64,000 nt of DNA from Malania oleifera (Eukaryota > Streptophyta > Magnoliopsida > Santalales > Ximeniaceae): contig NC_080421.1 in assembly GCF_029873635.1 (NCBI RefSeq), positions 36,932,617 to 36,996,616 of the forward strand. Reading direction: 5' to 3'. The notes under the pieces are model-generated. The model saw nothing but the letters and a program-made list of their open reading frames with translations. It did no database searches and was not told the origin of the DNA. Each line of letters begins with the position of its first letter. The stretch's first letter is position 1. Of this stretch, positions 23,387-35,925 are shown in pieces. The position numbers and the translations under genes are program-made.

Positions 23387-23707
23387 TCTATTGTAAAAGC
23401 TGAAAGGGGCTAGGTATTATTGTTGAATGGAAAAAGTTCTCCCGTGGTGAAGCTTTGAGCTTTGTTCCAATCCTTGAGATTGAGTGGTGAGAGGCTACGA
23501 TGTTCTCCTTGGAGATCAGTTGGTATAAGACCAACACCTATCCATCACGTCTTCACCATCTCTTATCCTTCCACGCCATTCATATACAAACAACAATAGT
23601 AGATCTTGCACCTGTTCACCGAAAGCTTGAGGATTTCTTGGTTTGATTCAAGTTCATCGATCATTGTTAAGATATCTAGCGATTCCACACTGTAATATCT
23701 ATCCTAA
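23387..23707 (+). mobile_element. Gypsy-F 5' LTR, part 2 of 3
   Basis: Aligns with about 55299-55620 of the 3' LTR (for example ttggagatcagttgg, caccatctcttatcc). It stops at tatcctaa, where the composite insertion starts; the 3' LTR continues uninterrupted into tcccttcctaac. Confidence 0.9.
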
Positions 23708-23918
23708 TGTAATGTCCCTCTTTCAGGCATTGTCACTTAACCTAGTGGGCCTTGCGCTCGTGGCAACAACGGGTACCTATTAGAGCACTCATTGAGATTA
23801 AGATATTACGTATCACCATCTCTCAATTCAGCAAGCCCCCGGGTAGAGAGTCTTACTTTGCCACAATTATTCATAAGCGAGAGTTCATATATTTCCATAT
23901 ATTAAGTTCTGATACCAC

Positions 23919-23993
<75 letters not shown>
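23708..23993 (-). mobile_element. LTR-like fragment followed by (AAT)n tract
   Basis: The minus-strand sequence of 23785-23850 resembles part of LTR C (25322-25377, around cgtcgtccctcaattcag). 23830-23875 resembles LTR D (tcagcaagccc, ggtagagag), so this is probably an LTR remnant. Minus strand 23917-23906 reads TGGTATCAGAAC, similar to a Gypsy primer-binding site, next to about 25 AAT units (23919-23993) and then LTR B. Whether it is a true PBS or part of the remnant I cannot decide. Confidence 0.5.
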
Positions 23994-23994
<1 letters not shown>

Positions 23995-24183
23995 TCAACC
24001 CAGACCCAAAGTGGGGTATTGGGAATATGCCTATCCATATTTACATTCCATCTATGCAGCAGAAAACATAACACACCTAATTCTTATATACAATACCAAA
24101 GTACTAGTAAATATACCTATTTATAAATATACTTATAAACTCTCAAAAATCCATAAGTTATCCTAAAGGTTATACAAACATAT

Positions 24184-26183
24184 TGTAACGACCTCAAAAT
24201 TCTTATCATTTTTTTTTTCTTTTTTAAATATATACAATAAACATTCCTACTCAGCGGAAACATAAATCATAAAACCATTTATACATAAACTGTACAATAC
24301 TAGAATTCATAATATACAGACCATACAAAAATATCCCTCCAGTGTCATCCACTCAAAAAGATATACAGCTCTGACAAAAACTCACCCTATAACCAGGGTA
24401 ATCTAACTACTTTCAATTCGCGAGCCTGATCTATTCGCCTCACTGGTTCACCTGAAAAATGGTAAGATAATGGGGTGAGTCGACGCTCAGTAAGTGGAAA
24501 TATGCTATTGCTAGTGTGCGGCAACTAAGTTAAGAATACTTAAAAAAATAGCAACTGAACTGTAATGCAATAAATAATCTGTAAAACATATCTTTCAAAC
24601 ATTTCTTTCTTTCTCAATTAAAATATACTGTATCATATGTTTTCAACTTTTCATACTAATAATATATCATACTATTCTCATCATATACTGTAAAACTGTA
24701 TACATATAAATATCTATGCTTTATCCCTGGGACTCTGTACGTTATGATTTAACCCCTCATGACAGGGTTGTGCGGCCTGTAGGCGGGACTCTATCTGGTC
24801 GGCCCTCTAGATGAGTCATCATACTCTACACTACCTCAGCCTAACCAAACTGCATCCTCTCCTAAGCTCGAGATTGGCTACTACCTCGTCAAACCGGCCC
24901 CCTCAACCCAGTGTACTGGGGAGCTGCATACTCTCCGAGCACGGCTGACGGTACCCATATACTATCTGAGATATGTGGTTGCACTCTATCTGTATCTAGC
25001 AACGGTACCGTGCTCTATAAACTGTATCTATCTGTGCATCTTTCCTCAGGGATCTGATACTATATACATATATACATATATACTCTTTTACTGTTTTCAA
25101 AACTACCGTAACTCTTTATATACTCTATCTGTACTATAAATGCTGTAATCTCTGTATATATAACATTCTATATAAAATTGTGATACACATACTAATCTGA
25201 ATAAATATGCATACATGTATATGTATATATATAAATATCTATTCATGAAACTACTCATATAAAAACTGTATATGCATGAAAATTTCTCTGTATATGTATA
25301 TCCTTATTTGTATAATCTGTATAATCTCTCACTGAGATTGAGGCGTTACGTACCGTCGTCCCTCAATTCAGTATAGTATGATATATTATAATAACTGTAT
25401 GAATTTCTTCATCTTATAAGAATCTACTTAGGCCACACAAGCATTTAAACTCATATTCTAAAACAAATACTATTTCAAACTCATATTCTAAAAATTATGT
25501 ATAGTAAAATGGTGTAGTTATGCATCTATAAAACCTCTAATATCATTACAAAAACTCCTGGCATAGCATATTTCCCTTACCTCAACTTTGAAAAGCCCCT
25601 TATAAAAATCTAGCTCTATACCCGTAGGGTTCCTAGTCCAACATCCTGAAAACGCAATGTCCCAGAACAAAACATCAGTATTTCTTAGTCTACATCATTT
25701 CCTATAACTTCCAGAAAGTCAAAAACTCAATAAAAGACCTTACCCTGAATTTGGGAAAAAATCCAACTTCGTTTTCTCGACGATCCGCTCCAACAAACTT
25801 GTAGAGAATTCCACCAGGAGCATCGTGGTAGCTTCGGATCGTCGATCTGGCGATTGGTGGGGACAGAAATAAAGAGAGAAGGGAGAGAGAGTCGTAGAAG
25901 AAAGAGAGAGAGAGAGAGGAGAGAGAGAGCAGCGAGAAAAATGATAAAATTCTCGGTTTTCCCATTTTTATGCTGTTGGATTTGTCGACGAGACATGTCA
26001 CTTCGTCAACAAATCCTTCATTAATTTCGTCGATGAAGCCCTGTATTCGTCGACGAAATTCAGAGCAGCACATATCCGACTCTTGGTATTTTCTCGTCGA
26101 CAAAGTCTACTGCCTCCTTCTGTTTTTGTTTCCATTTCCTCTCTTTTTAATATTTAAATATGTATATTTTCTGGGTCGTTACA
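24184..26183 (-). mobile_element. Solo LTR C (minus strand) inside LTR B
   Basis: Plus-strand edges TGTAACGACC at 24184 and GGTCGTTACA at 26183 form an inverted terminal pair. It is the same family as the plus-strand copy at 34913-37097 (shared ttgtgcggcctgtaggcggg, ggtaccgtgctctata). The flanks (catat, gataa) do not form a clear duplication. About five TCGTCGACGA-type palindromes lie at 25980-26105, including a perfect 12-bp one at 26046-26057. No coding domain. Confidence 0.85.
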
Positions 26184-26877
26184 GATAACCCCAATCCCAA
26201 AAATAAAATGTACCCTGAACTATGGTAATCTAAGCCTCCTCTATTTTGGAGCTCGCTCCGCCTGGCGTCCTGGGCTTCCTAAAATGTTTATATTCTTGGG
26301 GTGAGACACCAGTAAGTGGGGATAAATTATTATCAATGTGGCAAATGAGTTTTAGTGTGTCATAACACATTCATTTAATAATTATTTTAATCGAGAAATC
26401 ATGAAAATTGTACTCATAACCATATATATATATATATATACTTTCGCAATCGCATATTTAATTCCAAAAAACATACTTATGCTCAATAAATTTCCCAGTA
26501 TACAAAACACATCGATGATATCTATAAATGTATAATCATATGAGTCTACCATGTTTGTAATGAGGAACCACCCTGAGGACATTTATATCACCATCATGTA
26601 ATCACCCAACATAATTGGGTTGTGCGGCTCAAAGGCGGGACTTAACCATGATTGACCTATTAGGTTAAGTCAAAATACCTCGCCTGTAGTATGATTGGCC
26701 CACCACAGCCTGATCTAGACCCAGGGGTGGTCAACATCTCTCCGCAGGCCATATCGACTTCTAATACCAGCACTCTCCTTGAGTAGTGTGGTTGAACTAA
26801 CTCAATCACTAGCTACAGTATCGTGCTCTCATATACATCACTGGTCCATCAGGTTCTCATTTCCACAACTCAGTATC

Positions 26878-26915
<38 letters not shown>

Positions 26916-27606
26916 CTATCATTTCATTTCCTAATATATTACTACCAATACACATATTTCAATATCAAATCATATCTTATCATTTCACAATATATGTCAC
27001 ATTTTCAATATTCCCCCATAAATTAGTATAAATCTAATTTCATCGTAAAATATTCTAACATGTTTATTTTACGATAATCAAAACCATTTCTTATGCGACA
27101 CAAATTTTTAGTAATATTTTATAATATAACATTTGCCTAGAAAAATAAATGATAATCCAAAATCATTGTTTTCGTATGCCTGATAAGTTAGAGAATTACA
27201 GATAATATTATTTTCATAATCGCATGCTTTAAATTAATCAGTTAATTCCCAAAGAAAATTCTTGATATAATTTATTTCCCTTACCTATTTATTGAGGCTG
27301 TGCCTGTAAGGATCCTAAAATGACGCTTACAGCGTTCGGAGCACAAACCCTGTAACCACATATTTCAATTGAATAAGCTAAATTCCAGAATATTTCCCAT
27401 CCTAACATTCCTAGACTCACACACTCCCATTAACCAATTAAACTTTAAAAACAATAGGCATAAACCATTTTCCTTATCTTAACTTTGAAGTGGTGTCTAG
27501 GATCCTTAAAACACAATTCTACCCCAGTTAAAGTGACGAGGATCGAACCTAGGATCTTGTAGTGGTGACCGATTGTCAATTTGGGGAAGATTTGAGGGAG
27601 AAAATG

Positions 27607-27613
<7 letters not shown>

Positions 27614-27685
<72 letters not shown>
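27614..27685. repeat. (AG)n microsatellite in LTR B
   Basis: About 36 units. The same place in the right LTR B copy has (TG)n(AG)n. Confidence 0.95.
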
Positions 27686-27688
<3 letters not shown>

Positions 27689-27905
27689 TGAGTTTAACCT
27701 TAAAAAATGAATTGAAATTTATAGGTTTTTGACTCGCACCAAAACCGTTGACGGTTTCCTGAAATCGTCAACGGTTTGGTTTTTAACCAAACTTTAATTC
27801 TACTGTTTTACCCTTACCTAGCTGTGGTAACTCAAAATCGTCAATGGTATTTTGAGCTTCACCAAAGTCATCGATGGTTTGGCTTGTACCAAACCAAATT
27901 CTCCC

Positions 27906-27961
<56 letters not shown>
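27906..27961. repeat. (TTA)n microsatellite in LTR B
   Basis: About 18 TTA units near the LTR B start. Confidence 0.95.
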
Positions 27962-27963
<2 letters not shown>

Positions 27964-28259
27964 CATTATTTTCTAGGTCTCTACATCCTCCCTTACTTAT
28001 AAAATTTCATCCTCGAAATTTGTTAATCACCACTCATTTCATCAATTGAGAAACAAATCATTGAATGTTTATTAATTATGCTCACTTATGGCGGAGGAAT
28101 ACCATGGTTACATAAATGGCTATGGGAGATTACAATAACCAAATCAAAATTCTCTCACAACCCCACATAACCTAGAACCAAAAACACTAAGTTATAACCC
28201 ACTATTCTACATTGTTCAAGACAAAAGTCAAAAACAATTATCTACCTTTACCTTTATCA

Positions 28260-29125
28260 TTTCAATGTTGGATCCCGCTAAACAGGTGTGGATATCTCTG
28301 ACACATTTTCTCCTCCAACTCCCATGCATGAAGCTTCTTCAACTGCGTGATTGCACCAAAGTACTTTTTTTACCAAGGGGATCCCTTTTGTGCGTAATTC
28401 CTATTCCTTTTGGTCCAAAATTTTAAGGGGCACTTCTTCATAAGACAGGGTATCTTTGAGTTCCAGTGATTCATAATTGATCACATGCGAATGATCTAGT
28501 ACGTACTTCCTCAACATAGATACATGGAATACGTCGTGGATGCTGGACAATACAGGAGGTAATGCTATCCAGCTCTCATCGGTGAGTGTCGGCATAACTT
28601 TTCTGTCAACTCTGAACTACTTTAATTCTATCTTTGATGAATCTAATTTTGTCATAAGTTTGCTGCACTATCTCTAGCCCCAACATCTATCTTTCACCAA
28701 TTTCATCCCAATATAACGAAGACTGACACCTTCTACCATACAACGCCTCATACGGTGCCATCCCGATGCTGGCCTAGTAACTATTTTTCTAAGAAAATTC
28801 AACTAGTGGGATGTATTGGATCCAAATACTACGAAAATCCAACACACAGACCCATAGAATATCCTCCAATATCTATATGGTCCTTTTTGTTTGTCCATCG
28901 GTTTAAGGATGAAATTTTGTATTGAATTCCAACTGAGAACCCAAAGCTCTCTGTAAGCTCCTTCAGAATTGAGAGGTAAACCGTGGGTCTCGATCAGAGA
29001 CAATGGACACTGGCACTCCATGTAATGTAACTATTTTTTGTATATATAGCTCCACCATCCTACTCATGGAGTGGTTAACTCTGATGGGAAGAAAGAGGGT
29101 AGTCCGTCAATTGATCAATCTTACT
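28260..29125 (-). pseudogene. Late integrase and C-terminal region of the minus-strand Gypsy
   Basis: Read with frameshifts, the minus strand gives [18 protein letters not shown] (near 28990), a decayed HPQTDGQT segment, ILEDILWVCVLDF, and the C-terminal LPPVLSSIHDVFHVSMLRKYV with YEEVPLKILD (28595-28401). These parallel Gypsy-A at 40880-41550. The catalytic Asp of SDRD is present. Open stretches are at most about 70 codons. Confidence 0.8.
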
Positions 29126-30363
29126 AGGATCAATTGAGATACCGTCCCCAGATACCACATGGCCTAGGAATGCAACCTGACCCAACCAGAATTCACACTT
29201 ATTCAGTTTAGCATACAGTTTCTTCTCCCGCAAAACTTGTAATACTAACCTCAGATTGTTCTCGTGCTTTTACGAACTCCTCAAGTATACTAGAATATCA
29301 TCAACGAATGCCACTATGAGCCAGTCTAGGTACTCATGGAAAACCTTGTTCATCAGATCCATGAACACTTTCGGAGCATTCGTCAACCCAAAAGGCATGA
29401 CCAAGAACTTGTAGTAGTCGTATCTAGTTTGGAAAGCCTTCTTCTCAACATCTTCAGATCGAACCCTCACCTGATGATACCCTGGCCGTAGATCAATCTT
29501 TGAGAAGACCCGCGTCCATTGCAACAAGTCAAAGAGATCATCTATACGAGGTAAAGGGTAACGATTCTTCACAGTTACCTCATTAATCTCACGGTAATCA
29601 ATGCACATTCGCATCAACCCGTCCTTCTTCTTCACAAAAAATATTGGAGCTCCCAAGGTGAAACACTAGGTCGAATAAAACCCCTATCCAATAATTCTTG
29701 CAACTGCTCCTTCAACTCTCGAAGTTCTACTGGAGCCATCCGGTATGGAGCTTTAGAGATCGGTGCCTTTCCAGGCAGCAACTCTATCACGAACTCCACC
29801 TCACGATCCGAAGGTAAACCGGGTAAGTCATCTAGAAATACATCTGGGAACTCGCTGACTACCCGACTATCCTTGAGTCTCAACTCCTGCCGCGGCGATT
29901 TGTTCACACAAGCTAGGTACCCCTGACATCAGTCCAAGAGTAACCTCCTCGCCTGTAGTGCCGATAATACCTGTGGCATCGATCGCACACACGATCCCAC
30001 AAACTCATACTCCTGCTCCCCAGGAGGTCTGAACACTACCACCTTCCTATGATAGTCGATCACAACATAACTAGAGAACAACCAATCCATCCCCAAAATA
30101 ACATCGAACCCCGACATGTCGTATATCACAAGATTTGCTAGTAGCAGCTTCCCCTGGATTACCGCTTGGCAATCTTCCAACATCCTATTACAAAATGATA
30201 CACTCCCAGATGATGTAGCAACAGATAATACCTCATTTATGACTTGAGTCTCAACCCTACATAATTTAACAAAACTCACAGATACAAAAGAATGGGTCGC
30301 ACCAGAATAAAAAAAAAAAAAAACAGAAGCCTTATTTGAAAGCAGTAATAAGGTACCTGTCAC
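29126..30363 (-). pseudogene. Protease and reverse transcriptase of the minus-strand Gypsy
   Basis: The protease at 30363-29929 reads YSGATHSFVSVSFVKLC, so the catalytic Asp of D-S-G is Tyr; MSGFDVILGMDWL follows. RT begins in 29907-29632 (EFPDVFLDDLPGLPSDREVEF, APYRMAPVELRELKEQL). After a frameshift near 29650 it continues as [44 protein letters not shown] and [13 protein letters not shown] to 29270, then [17 protein letters not shown] to about 29126. There it jumps directly to integrase sequence. RT catalytic motifs are largely kept. Confidence 0.87.
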
Positions 30364-30479
30364 TACGTTCCCTACATGTTCAACATCCAGTGGAGTAAGA
30401 GAGTATAATCTAGCCGGAGCTGTATTCGCTTGAATGGTTCCCTGAGGTATCTGATTGCTCCTCTAGTTCACACTAGATG

Positions 30480-31440
30480 CAGGCACGTTTGGCTTTGGTG
30501 CACGACAATCGCGAAACATGTGACCTAACTGGCCACAGTTGTAGAAGTTACCCCCAAATGACTGGCACTCACCCTTAAGCCATTTGTGGCATCTAGTACA
30601 ACGACCACTAACCTAGTCCCCCTGAGACCCCTAGTGCTCGGTATTTTGACAGAAATCTGAACCCTTGCTCTTCTTCTTCCATGATCCGTGATGAGATCCA
30701 TATTGAGAACCAGAAGGTGCTGACTTCTTCTTCAGCTCCTGACCCAACTTGTCCTCTCGAATACCGGTCTCAATCATAGTGGCTTTATCCACCAAAATCG
30801 AGAACTCATAGATCTGAAGCATACCCACCAATCTGCGGATGTCTTTCCTCAAGCCCTTCTTGAATCTTTGAGTCTTCTCATACTCGGTCAAGATCAAACA
30901 AGGCACGAACCTAAACAACTCTATCTACTGAGCCGCATACCCATGCACCGTCATACTCCCGTGAGTCAGAGCAGAAAACTCATCCACCTTAACATCACGT
31001 ACAGAAGCTGAAAAGTATCTGTCAAAGAATACCTCCTTGAAATGGCTCCATGTCATCTCCACTGAACCGACTTTCTACTTCTCCAACAGATTCATCGTAG
31101 TCCACCATCAACCCGCTTCCCTAAATAGCTGGAAGGTAGCATAGAGGACTCGCTGCCTATCCGTGTAGTGCAGGACCTCCAAGATCCTCTCAATCTTCTC
31201 CACCCAGTCCTTTGCTATCATTGGGTCATATCACCTAGAGAACGTTGGAGGATGCATGCGTGTGAACCTCTCAATGGTGCAGCCTATAGCAATAGGAGAG
31301 CGTTCGCATCTCCTCACACTCTGCCTGATCTCCCGTAAAACCTGCCTCGTCAATCCTTAAGGCACAGATGGAGACTCATCACTCGCAGTCTCCTTGGAGC
31401 CACTTCCCAGATCGTTATCCTTGGGCTCCATTCTGAAAAC
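30480..31440 (-). pseudogene. Gag of the minus-strand Gypsy
   Basis: The start MEPKDND lies near 31432, parallel to MEPKDNN of Gypsy-A at 37330. The gag core is broken by stops; the best block is 30918-30631 (FKKGLRKDIRRLVGMLQI, ATMIETGIREDKL). A zinc-knuckle-like region at 30600-30510 reads FYNCGQLGHMFRDC, with the first Cys replaced by Phe. Confidence 0.82.
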
Positions 31441-31743
31441 ATAATAGGAATCTATTAATACTCCTATAGCATATACAGTTAACACAATTATCTAGTACCA
31501 ATCATGTTAACTACTCCCTGTCAGGTCTAGGTCTGTCCTATTACACTGATACGAAATTCATCAATAGTCTGCCTTACTTTTACTGGAATCATCATTCCAA
31601 GAAAAACACAGAACACCGCCGAAAAGTCCTAGTCTAGCAACGGAACAATCCTCAAACAACTCTACCCACATCCAACATCCTATACTCTGATATGTACTCA
31701 CAGCTAAGCCTAACCAAGTCTACAAGACCTAACAACCTAGTTA

Positions 31744-31755
31744 GCTCTGATACTA
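31744..31755 (-). other. Primer-binding site of the minus-strand Gypsy
   Basis: Minus strand TAGTATCAGAGC, three bases from the LTR A end; consensus TGGTATCAGAGC (initiator Met-tRNA). Confidence 0.85.
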
Positions 31756-31758
31756 AGC

Positions 31759-33565
31759 TGTCACGCCCCGAACCCAGAAATGGGACCTAGATCTAATTTG
31801 TCCCTGTATCATACAAACTATCCAAAGATACAATACAATGAATGAGGGTCTGACCCCGTGGGGTTCCCAGGCACCCAATACGCATCCACATACAATCATA
31901 TACACGGTGGAAAAAGGTTTTTCTATATACATACAGTACCATACCAGAGTCTATACAAGAACAAAATTAAGGCTCCATCAAACAATGTACAATCAGGTGC
32001 CCAACATATCTCAAAATGGCAACCTGCAAAACAAAAGTCCTAGCACTTATCCAAGCACTATCCGTAGTACATCAGCCACTACGCTCCCAACACAAGGATG
32101 CTAGTTTTGGCTACTCAAAGGACTTGAAAAATATGTACGTATAGTAGGGGTAAGATACCTCTCAGTAAGGAAGAATACAGGTTATATCAGTGTGTGGCAT
32201 TTGAGTGTTATCATGATAAAAATACATGCACAGTTAAATGCAGTTCCAGTACTAATTTCATAACAATGCATACACGCATACACACATGGTTAAACAATCT
32301 CGATGTTGTCACACCCTTTGGCCTGAAGGTAGTCTGTGATATCTGGTGTTGGCTCATAGCCAACTCGAGAAACACAGCGCCACCAACACATGGCTAGTCC
32401 TAGACTCCCATGGCATCGTATCGACACAAACGGGTGGATCCACACCCTTCGGTGATTAGCCGATAAGGCTTACACCCTCGAATATAGAGCTAGACACACT
32501 TACCAAACATGGCCAGTGATTTCATATGCCCTCGGATATAAAGCCTGACACTCTTAGTACCTAGAAAAAATTCAGAACCCCATTCCTACTCACATTTCAA
32601 CCAAAATACAACACATGCATGCTTATATAACCAAACAACCCACACCCATTTGGTAATCTAAAATCATGGTTTTCCAAACACATATAGTTAAACAAGTCAA
32701 GGCATGGCCGTCCCTATAACACAGTATAAATCATCATATACATTCGGTTTTCAAAAAAACCAAGGATGCAACCCGATACCCCCTTTTTCCCAAAACTCTA
32801 ATCATGAAAAACCCATAGTTTTACCTATTAGATCCCCCCAAATGAGTAACCAAAATGCACACAGGACCATGGACCACAGTTCCACCAAGTCTGATTTCAA
32901 AAATAACTAACATAAACTGAATCCTCTAACCTTTCCCCCAAATAACAAATCTCAAACTCCAAGGCTCCTAAACAGTGAACCGATTTCCAAAACCTACAAA
33001 TCACAGTATAGAAAATACTCACAACTCCATACTCTACCAAACTACCAAATCAGAAATGAAAACTGAGCCTTACCTCGATTTTATGCCAAGACTTGAAAAT
33101 CTCCGAAACGAAGATCCGATCCATAGAACTTGTAGAGAATCCTTCACTGATCCTTGTGGTAACTTGAGATCGTAGAATCAGATGATGAACGATGAAAAAA
33201 TTTAGATAGAGAGAGCGTTTGGTGAGTTTCTAGAGAGGATATTTAGATTTCCTAACTGAGAAGTAATGGAAATTCCTTTTTATAGCCCTTAACCTAGCCG
33301 CCCTCATCAACGAAATAGTCTCCTCGTCGACAAGGTCATATAGACAGCTAGTTGACGAGATGGAGACCTCGTCGATGAGCCTGAGATTCCCAATTTCCCG
33401 AAATCTCTCAAAATCTCTTTGTCGACGAGCCTCTGAACTTTGTCGATGAGCAAAACAAAGCCTTCGTCGATGAAGTATGGCTTCGTCGATGAAGCCTGCT
33501 CAAATTCCCAATTTTACCCTTCTCTTAATTAATTAAATCCACCTATCATGGTTCAAGTTCTTACA
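31759..33565 (-). mobile_element. LTR A (minus strand), complete, 1807 bp
   Basis: Plus-strand edges TGTCACGCCCCG at 31759 and TTCTTACA at 33565. It matches the Gypsy-A LTRs (33566-34812 and 41967-45809) in opposite orientation. About eight GTCGAC-type palindromes lie at 33300-33500, next to a TATA-like tttttatagcc. It abuts the truncated plus-strand LTR A with no spacer. Confidence 0.88.
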
Positions 33566-34812
33566 TTGTAAGTAATTATTATACTGTGATTTATAGGTTT
33601 TGGGAACTCGATTTGCTGTTTAGGAGCCATAGAGTTCAGGTTGGATTTTTAGGGAATGGTAAGGTGATTCTGGTTATCTGTTTATATTGGTTATTTTCGA
33701 AATTAGATTTGGTAGAACTGTGGTTCACGATCTTGTGTGTGTTTTAGCTACTTATATTGGAAAATCTAATAGGTAAGAATTACGGGGTTTTCATGTTACG
33801 ATTTTGGGAAAAAGGGAGCATGAGGTTGCATCTCTAGTTTCATTGGAAAACCATGGATATATTGTGTTATATATATCGTGTTATGGAGATGGCCAGGCCT
33901 TGATTTGTTTTAAACCATTTTTTGAAAATCATGACTTTGTGATTACCAAATAAGTTTGGAATGAGTTGTTATATGAATATGCATGAGTTGTGATTTGGTG
34001 AAATGAGATATAGGAACGTGTGTTCTAAATTGTTCCATATTGTGAAAGAGTGTCTGGCTTTATATCTGAGGGTGTGAAATACCACCTGCTAGTGGCAAAA
34101 AGTGTCCTGCTCTATAATCGAGGGTGTGAAATATCGTCTCTTACCGACTGATCACCAAAGGGTGTGGATCCACCAGATGTACTGGTACGATGCCATAGGA
34201 GCTTTGGGCTGCCCCATGTGCCGAGGATACCATGTAATGCAAGTCAGCTTCATGCGGAAGGGTGTGACGACACCAGGTTACTTGATCATGTGTGTGTTGG
34301 GAACTGTTTTGTGAAAATACTGGAACTAATTTGTGTATATTTTTATATGTCATGATAACATTCATATGCCACACACTGATATAACCTGATTCTTCCTTAC
34401 TGTGAGGTGTATCACACCTATCGTACGTACATGTTTTCAAGTCTTTCAAGTAACTGGAACTAGCATCCTCGTGTTTGGAGTGTGGTTGTCAGTTTACTTC
34501 GTAGGGAACTAGTGTAAGTACTTGGACTATAACAGGGTTGTTGTTTTGGGTATTTGCTGGCACCTTGGGTTATGTTTTGTATTATGGAGCTTAGACTCTA
34601 TCTGTATAGACTCTGGTATGGTACTATGTATGTATGGAATGAATTTTTCTACTGTGTATATGTCAAGTATGTGAATGTGTATAGGGTGTACGGGAACCCC
34701 ACGGGGTCATACCCTCTTTCATTATAGTATCATTTGTGTTTTGTATAATATAAGGACAAGTTAGGTTACTATATCACACCCCGGGTCCCAATGCCGGGTT
34801 CAGGGCGTGACA
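33566..34812 (+). mobile_element. Gypsy-A 5' LTR, truncated (first several hundred bp missing)
   Basis: Starts in the middle of LTR A at ttgtaagtaattatt (equivalent to 44575 in the 3' LTR) and ends GGGCGTGACA at 34812. Contains a twice-repeated gagggtgtgaaatacc segment (34056-34145). Confidence 0.87.
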
Positions 34813-34815
34813 ACT

Positions 34816-34827
34816 TGGTATTAGAGC
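34816..34827 (+). other. Primer-binding site of Gypsy-A
   Basis: TGGTATTAGAGC three bases after the LTR; one change from the initiator Met-tRNA complement. Confidence 0.87.
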
Positions 34828-34912
34828 TAACCAAGTTGTTAGGTCTTGTAGACTTGGTTAGGTGTAGTTATGTGTACATACTAGAGTATAGGATGTAGGA
34901 AATGGTTATAGT

Positions 34913-35894
34913 TGTAGTGACCTGAAGAATAATATTTTTTTTTAAATAATAAAAGGGAGGAAAATGGAAACGAGAACAGAAGGAGGCAGTAGCGTTCATC
35001 GATGACATCGCATTTTGGAGATAATGATAATAATAATAATTTCAAGGAATTTCCAGAACTCATCGATGAATACAGGGCTTTGTCGACGAGTGCATAAGGA
35101 AACTCATCGATGAATACAGGGCTTCGTCAACGAGTGTATAAGGAAATTCATTGACGAAGCTACGTCTCGTCGACGAGAAAATATCGAGAGAGGTTTTGGG
35201 GTAGCCTAAATTTCATCGACAAGGGAGCAAGGTTCATCGATGAAATTACTGAAAGATTCGTTGACAAGATGACGTGTCTCGTTGACGAAGGCCGCAGTAT
35301 AAATAGTGAAAAACCTGGATTTTTATCCATTTTTAACGTTGATCTCTCTGCTCTGCTCTCTCTCTCTCTCTCTCTCTCTCTCTACGTCCCTCTCTCACTT
35401 CTCTCTTCGTTTTCGAGCCTGTTTTTCACCGAATTGAAGATTTGAGGCTACCACGGTGCTCCTGGCTAAGTTCTTTGCAAATCTGCCGGAGCCGATTGTT
35501 GGAAAAGTTGGGTTGGATTTTGTCCCAATCTTAAGGTAAGGCATTTTATTCAGTATTTTCCTTTCCCTTAGTTATAAGAAATTTTGTAGATAAGAAAATA
35601 CTAATATTTTGTTCTAGGGGATTGTGTTTTCAGGATGTTGAGTTAGGAACCCTGCGGGTATAGAGGCAGAATTTTATAGGGGCTTTTCAGAGTTAAGGTA
35701 AGGGAAATATGCTACGCTAGGAGTTTTCATAATGTTATCAGAGATTTCATCGACACATATTTATACTAGTTGTGGCCTGAGTAGATTTTCATGTGATGAA
35801 AATCTTATATAGCTTTCATAATATATCATACTATACTGAATACACAGATATAGACAGTATATACAGCTTTTATATGAATAGTTTCATGAAACTG

Positions 35895-35925
<31 letters not shown>

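Larger units (their letters stand above)
23994..27985 (-). mobile_element. LTR B, left copy (minus strand), interrupted by solo LTR C
   Basis: On the minus strand it begins TGTAGAGACCTAG at 27985, directly after a polypurine tract. It ends near 23994 with a typical LTR tail (acccaaagtggggtattgg on the plus strand). Its own sequence is 26184-27985 plus about 23994-24183, about 2.0 kb. It matches 45810-47520. It carries GTCGAC/GTTGAC palindrome variants (27737-27885), a TATA-like box, (AG)n at 27614-27685 and (TTA)n at 27906-27961. Confidence 0.82.
27986..31758 (-). mobile_element. Interior of a minus-strand Tekay-like Gypsy element, internally deleted and flanked by two different LTR families
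   Basis: The polypurine tract (minus strand AAGTAAGGGAGGA, 27986-27998) adjoins LTR B. A primer-binding site (31744-31755) adjoins LTR A. Between them lie gag, protease, RT and the late integrase, but no RNase H and no N-terminal integrase. The interior resembles Gypsy-A throughout its 5' half. The mismatch of LTRs and the deletion near 29125 suggest a recombinant of two elements. Confidence 0.8.

Noticed and set aside
23906-23917. PBS-like TGGTATCAGAAC on the minus strand as proof of a further Gypsy interior
   Set aside because: The sequence beyond it (23708-23905) looks like LTR remnant rather than a leader, and a long (AAT)n separates it from the LTR end; left as ambiguous.
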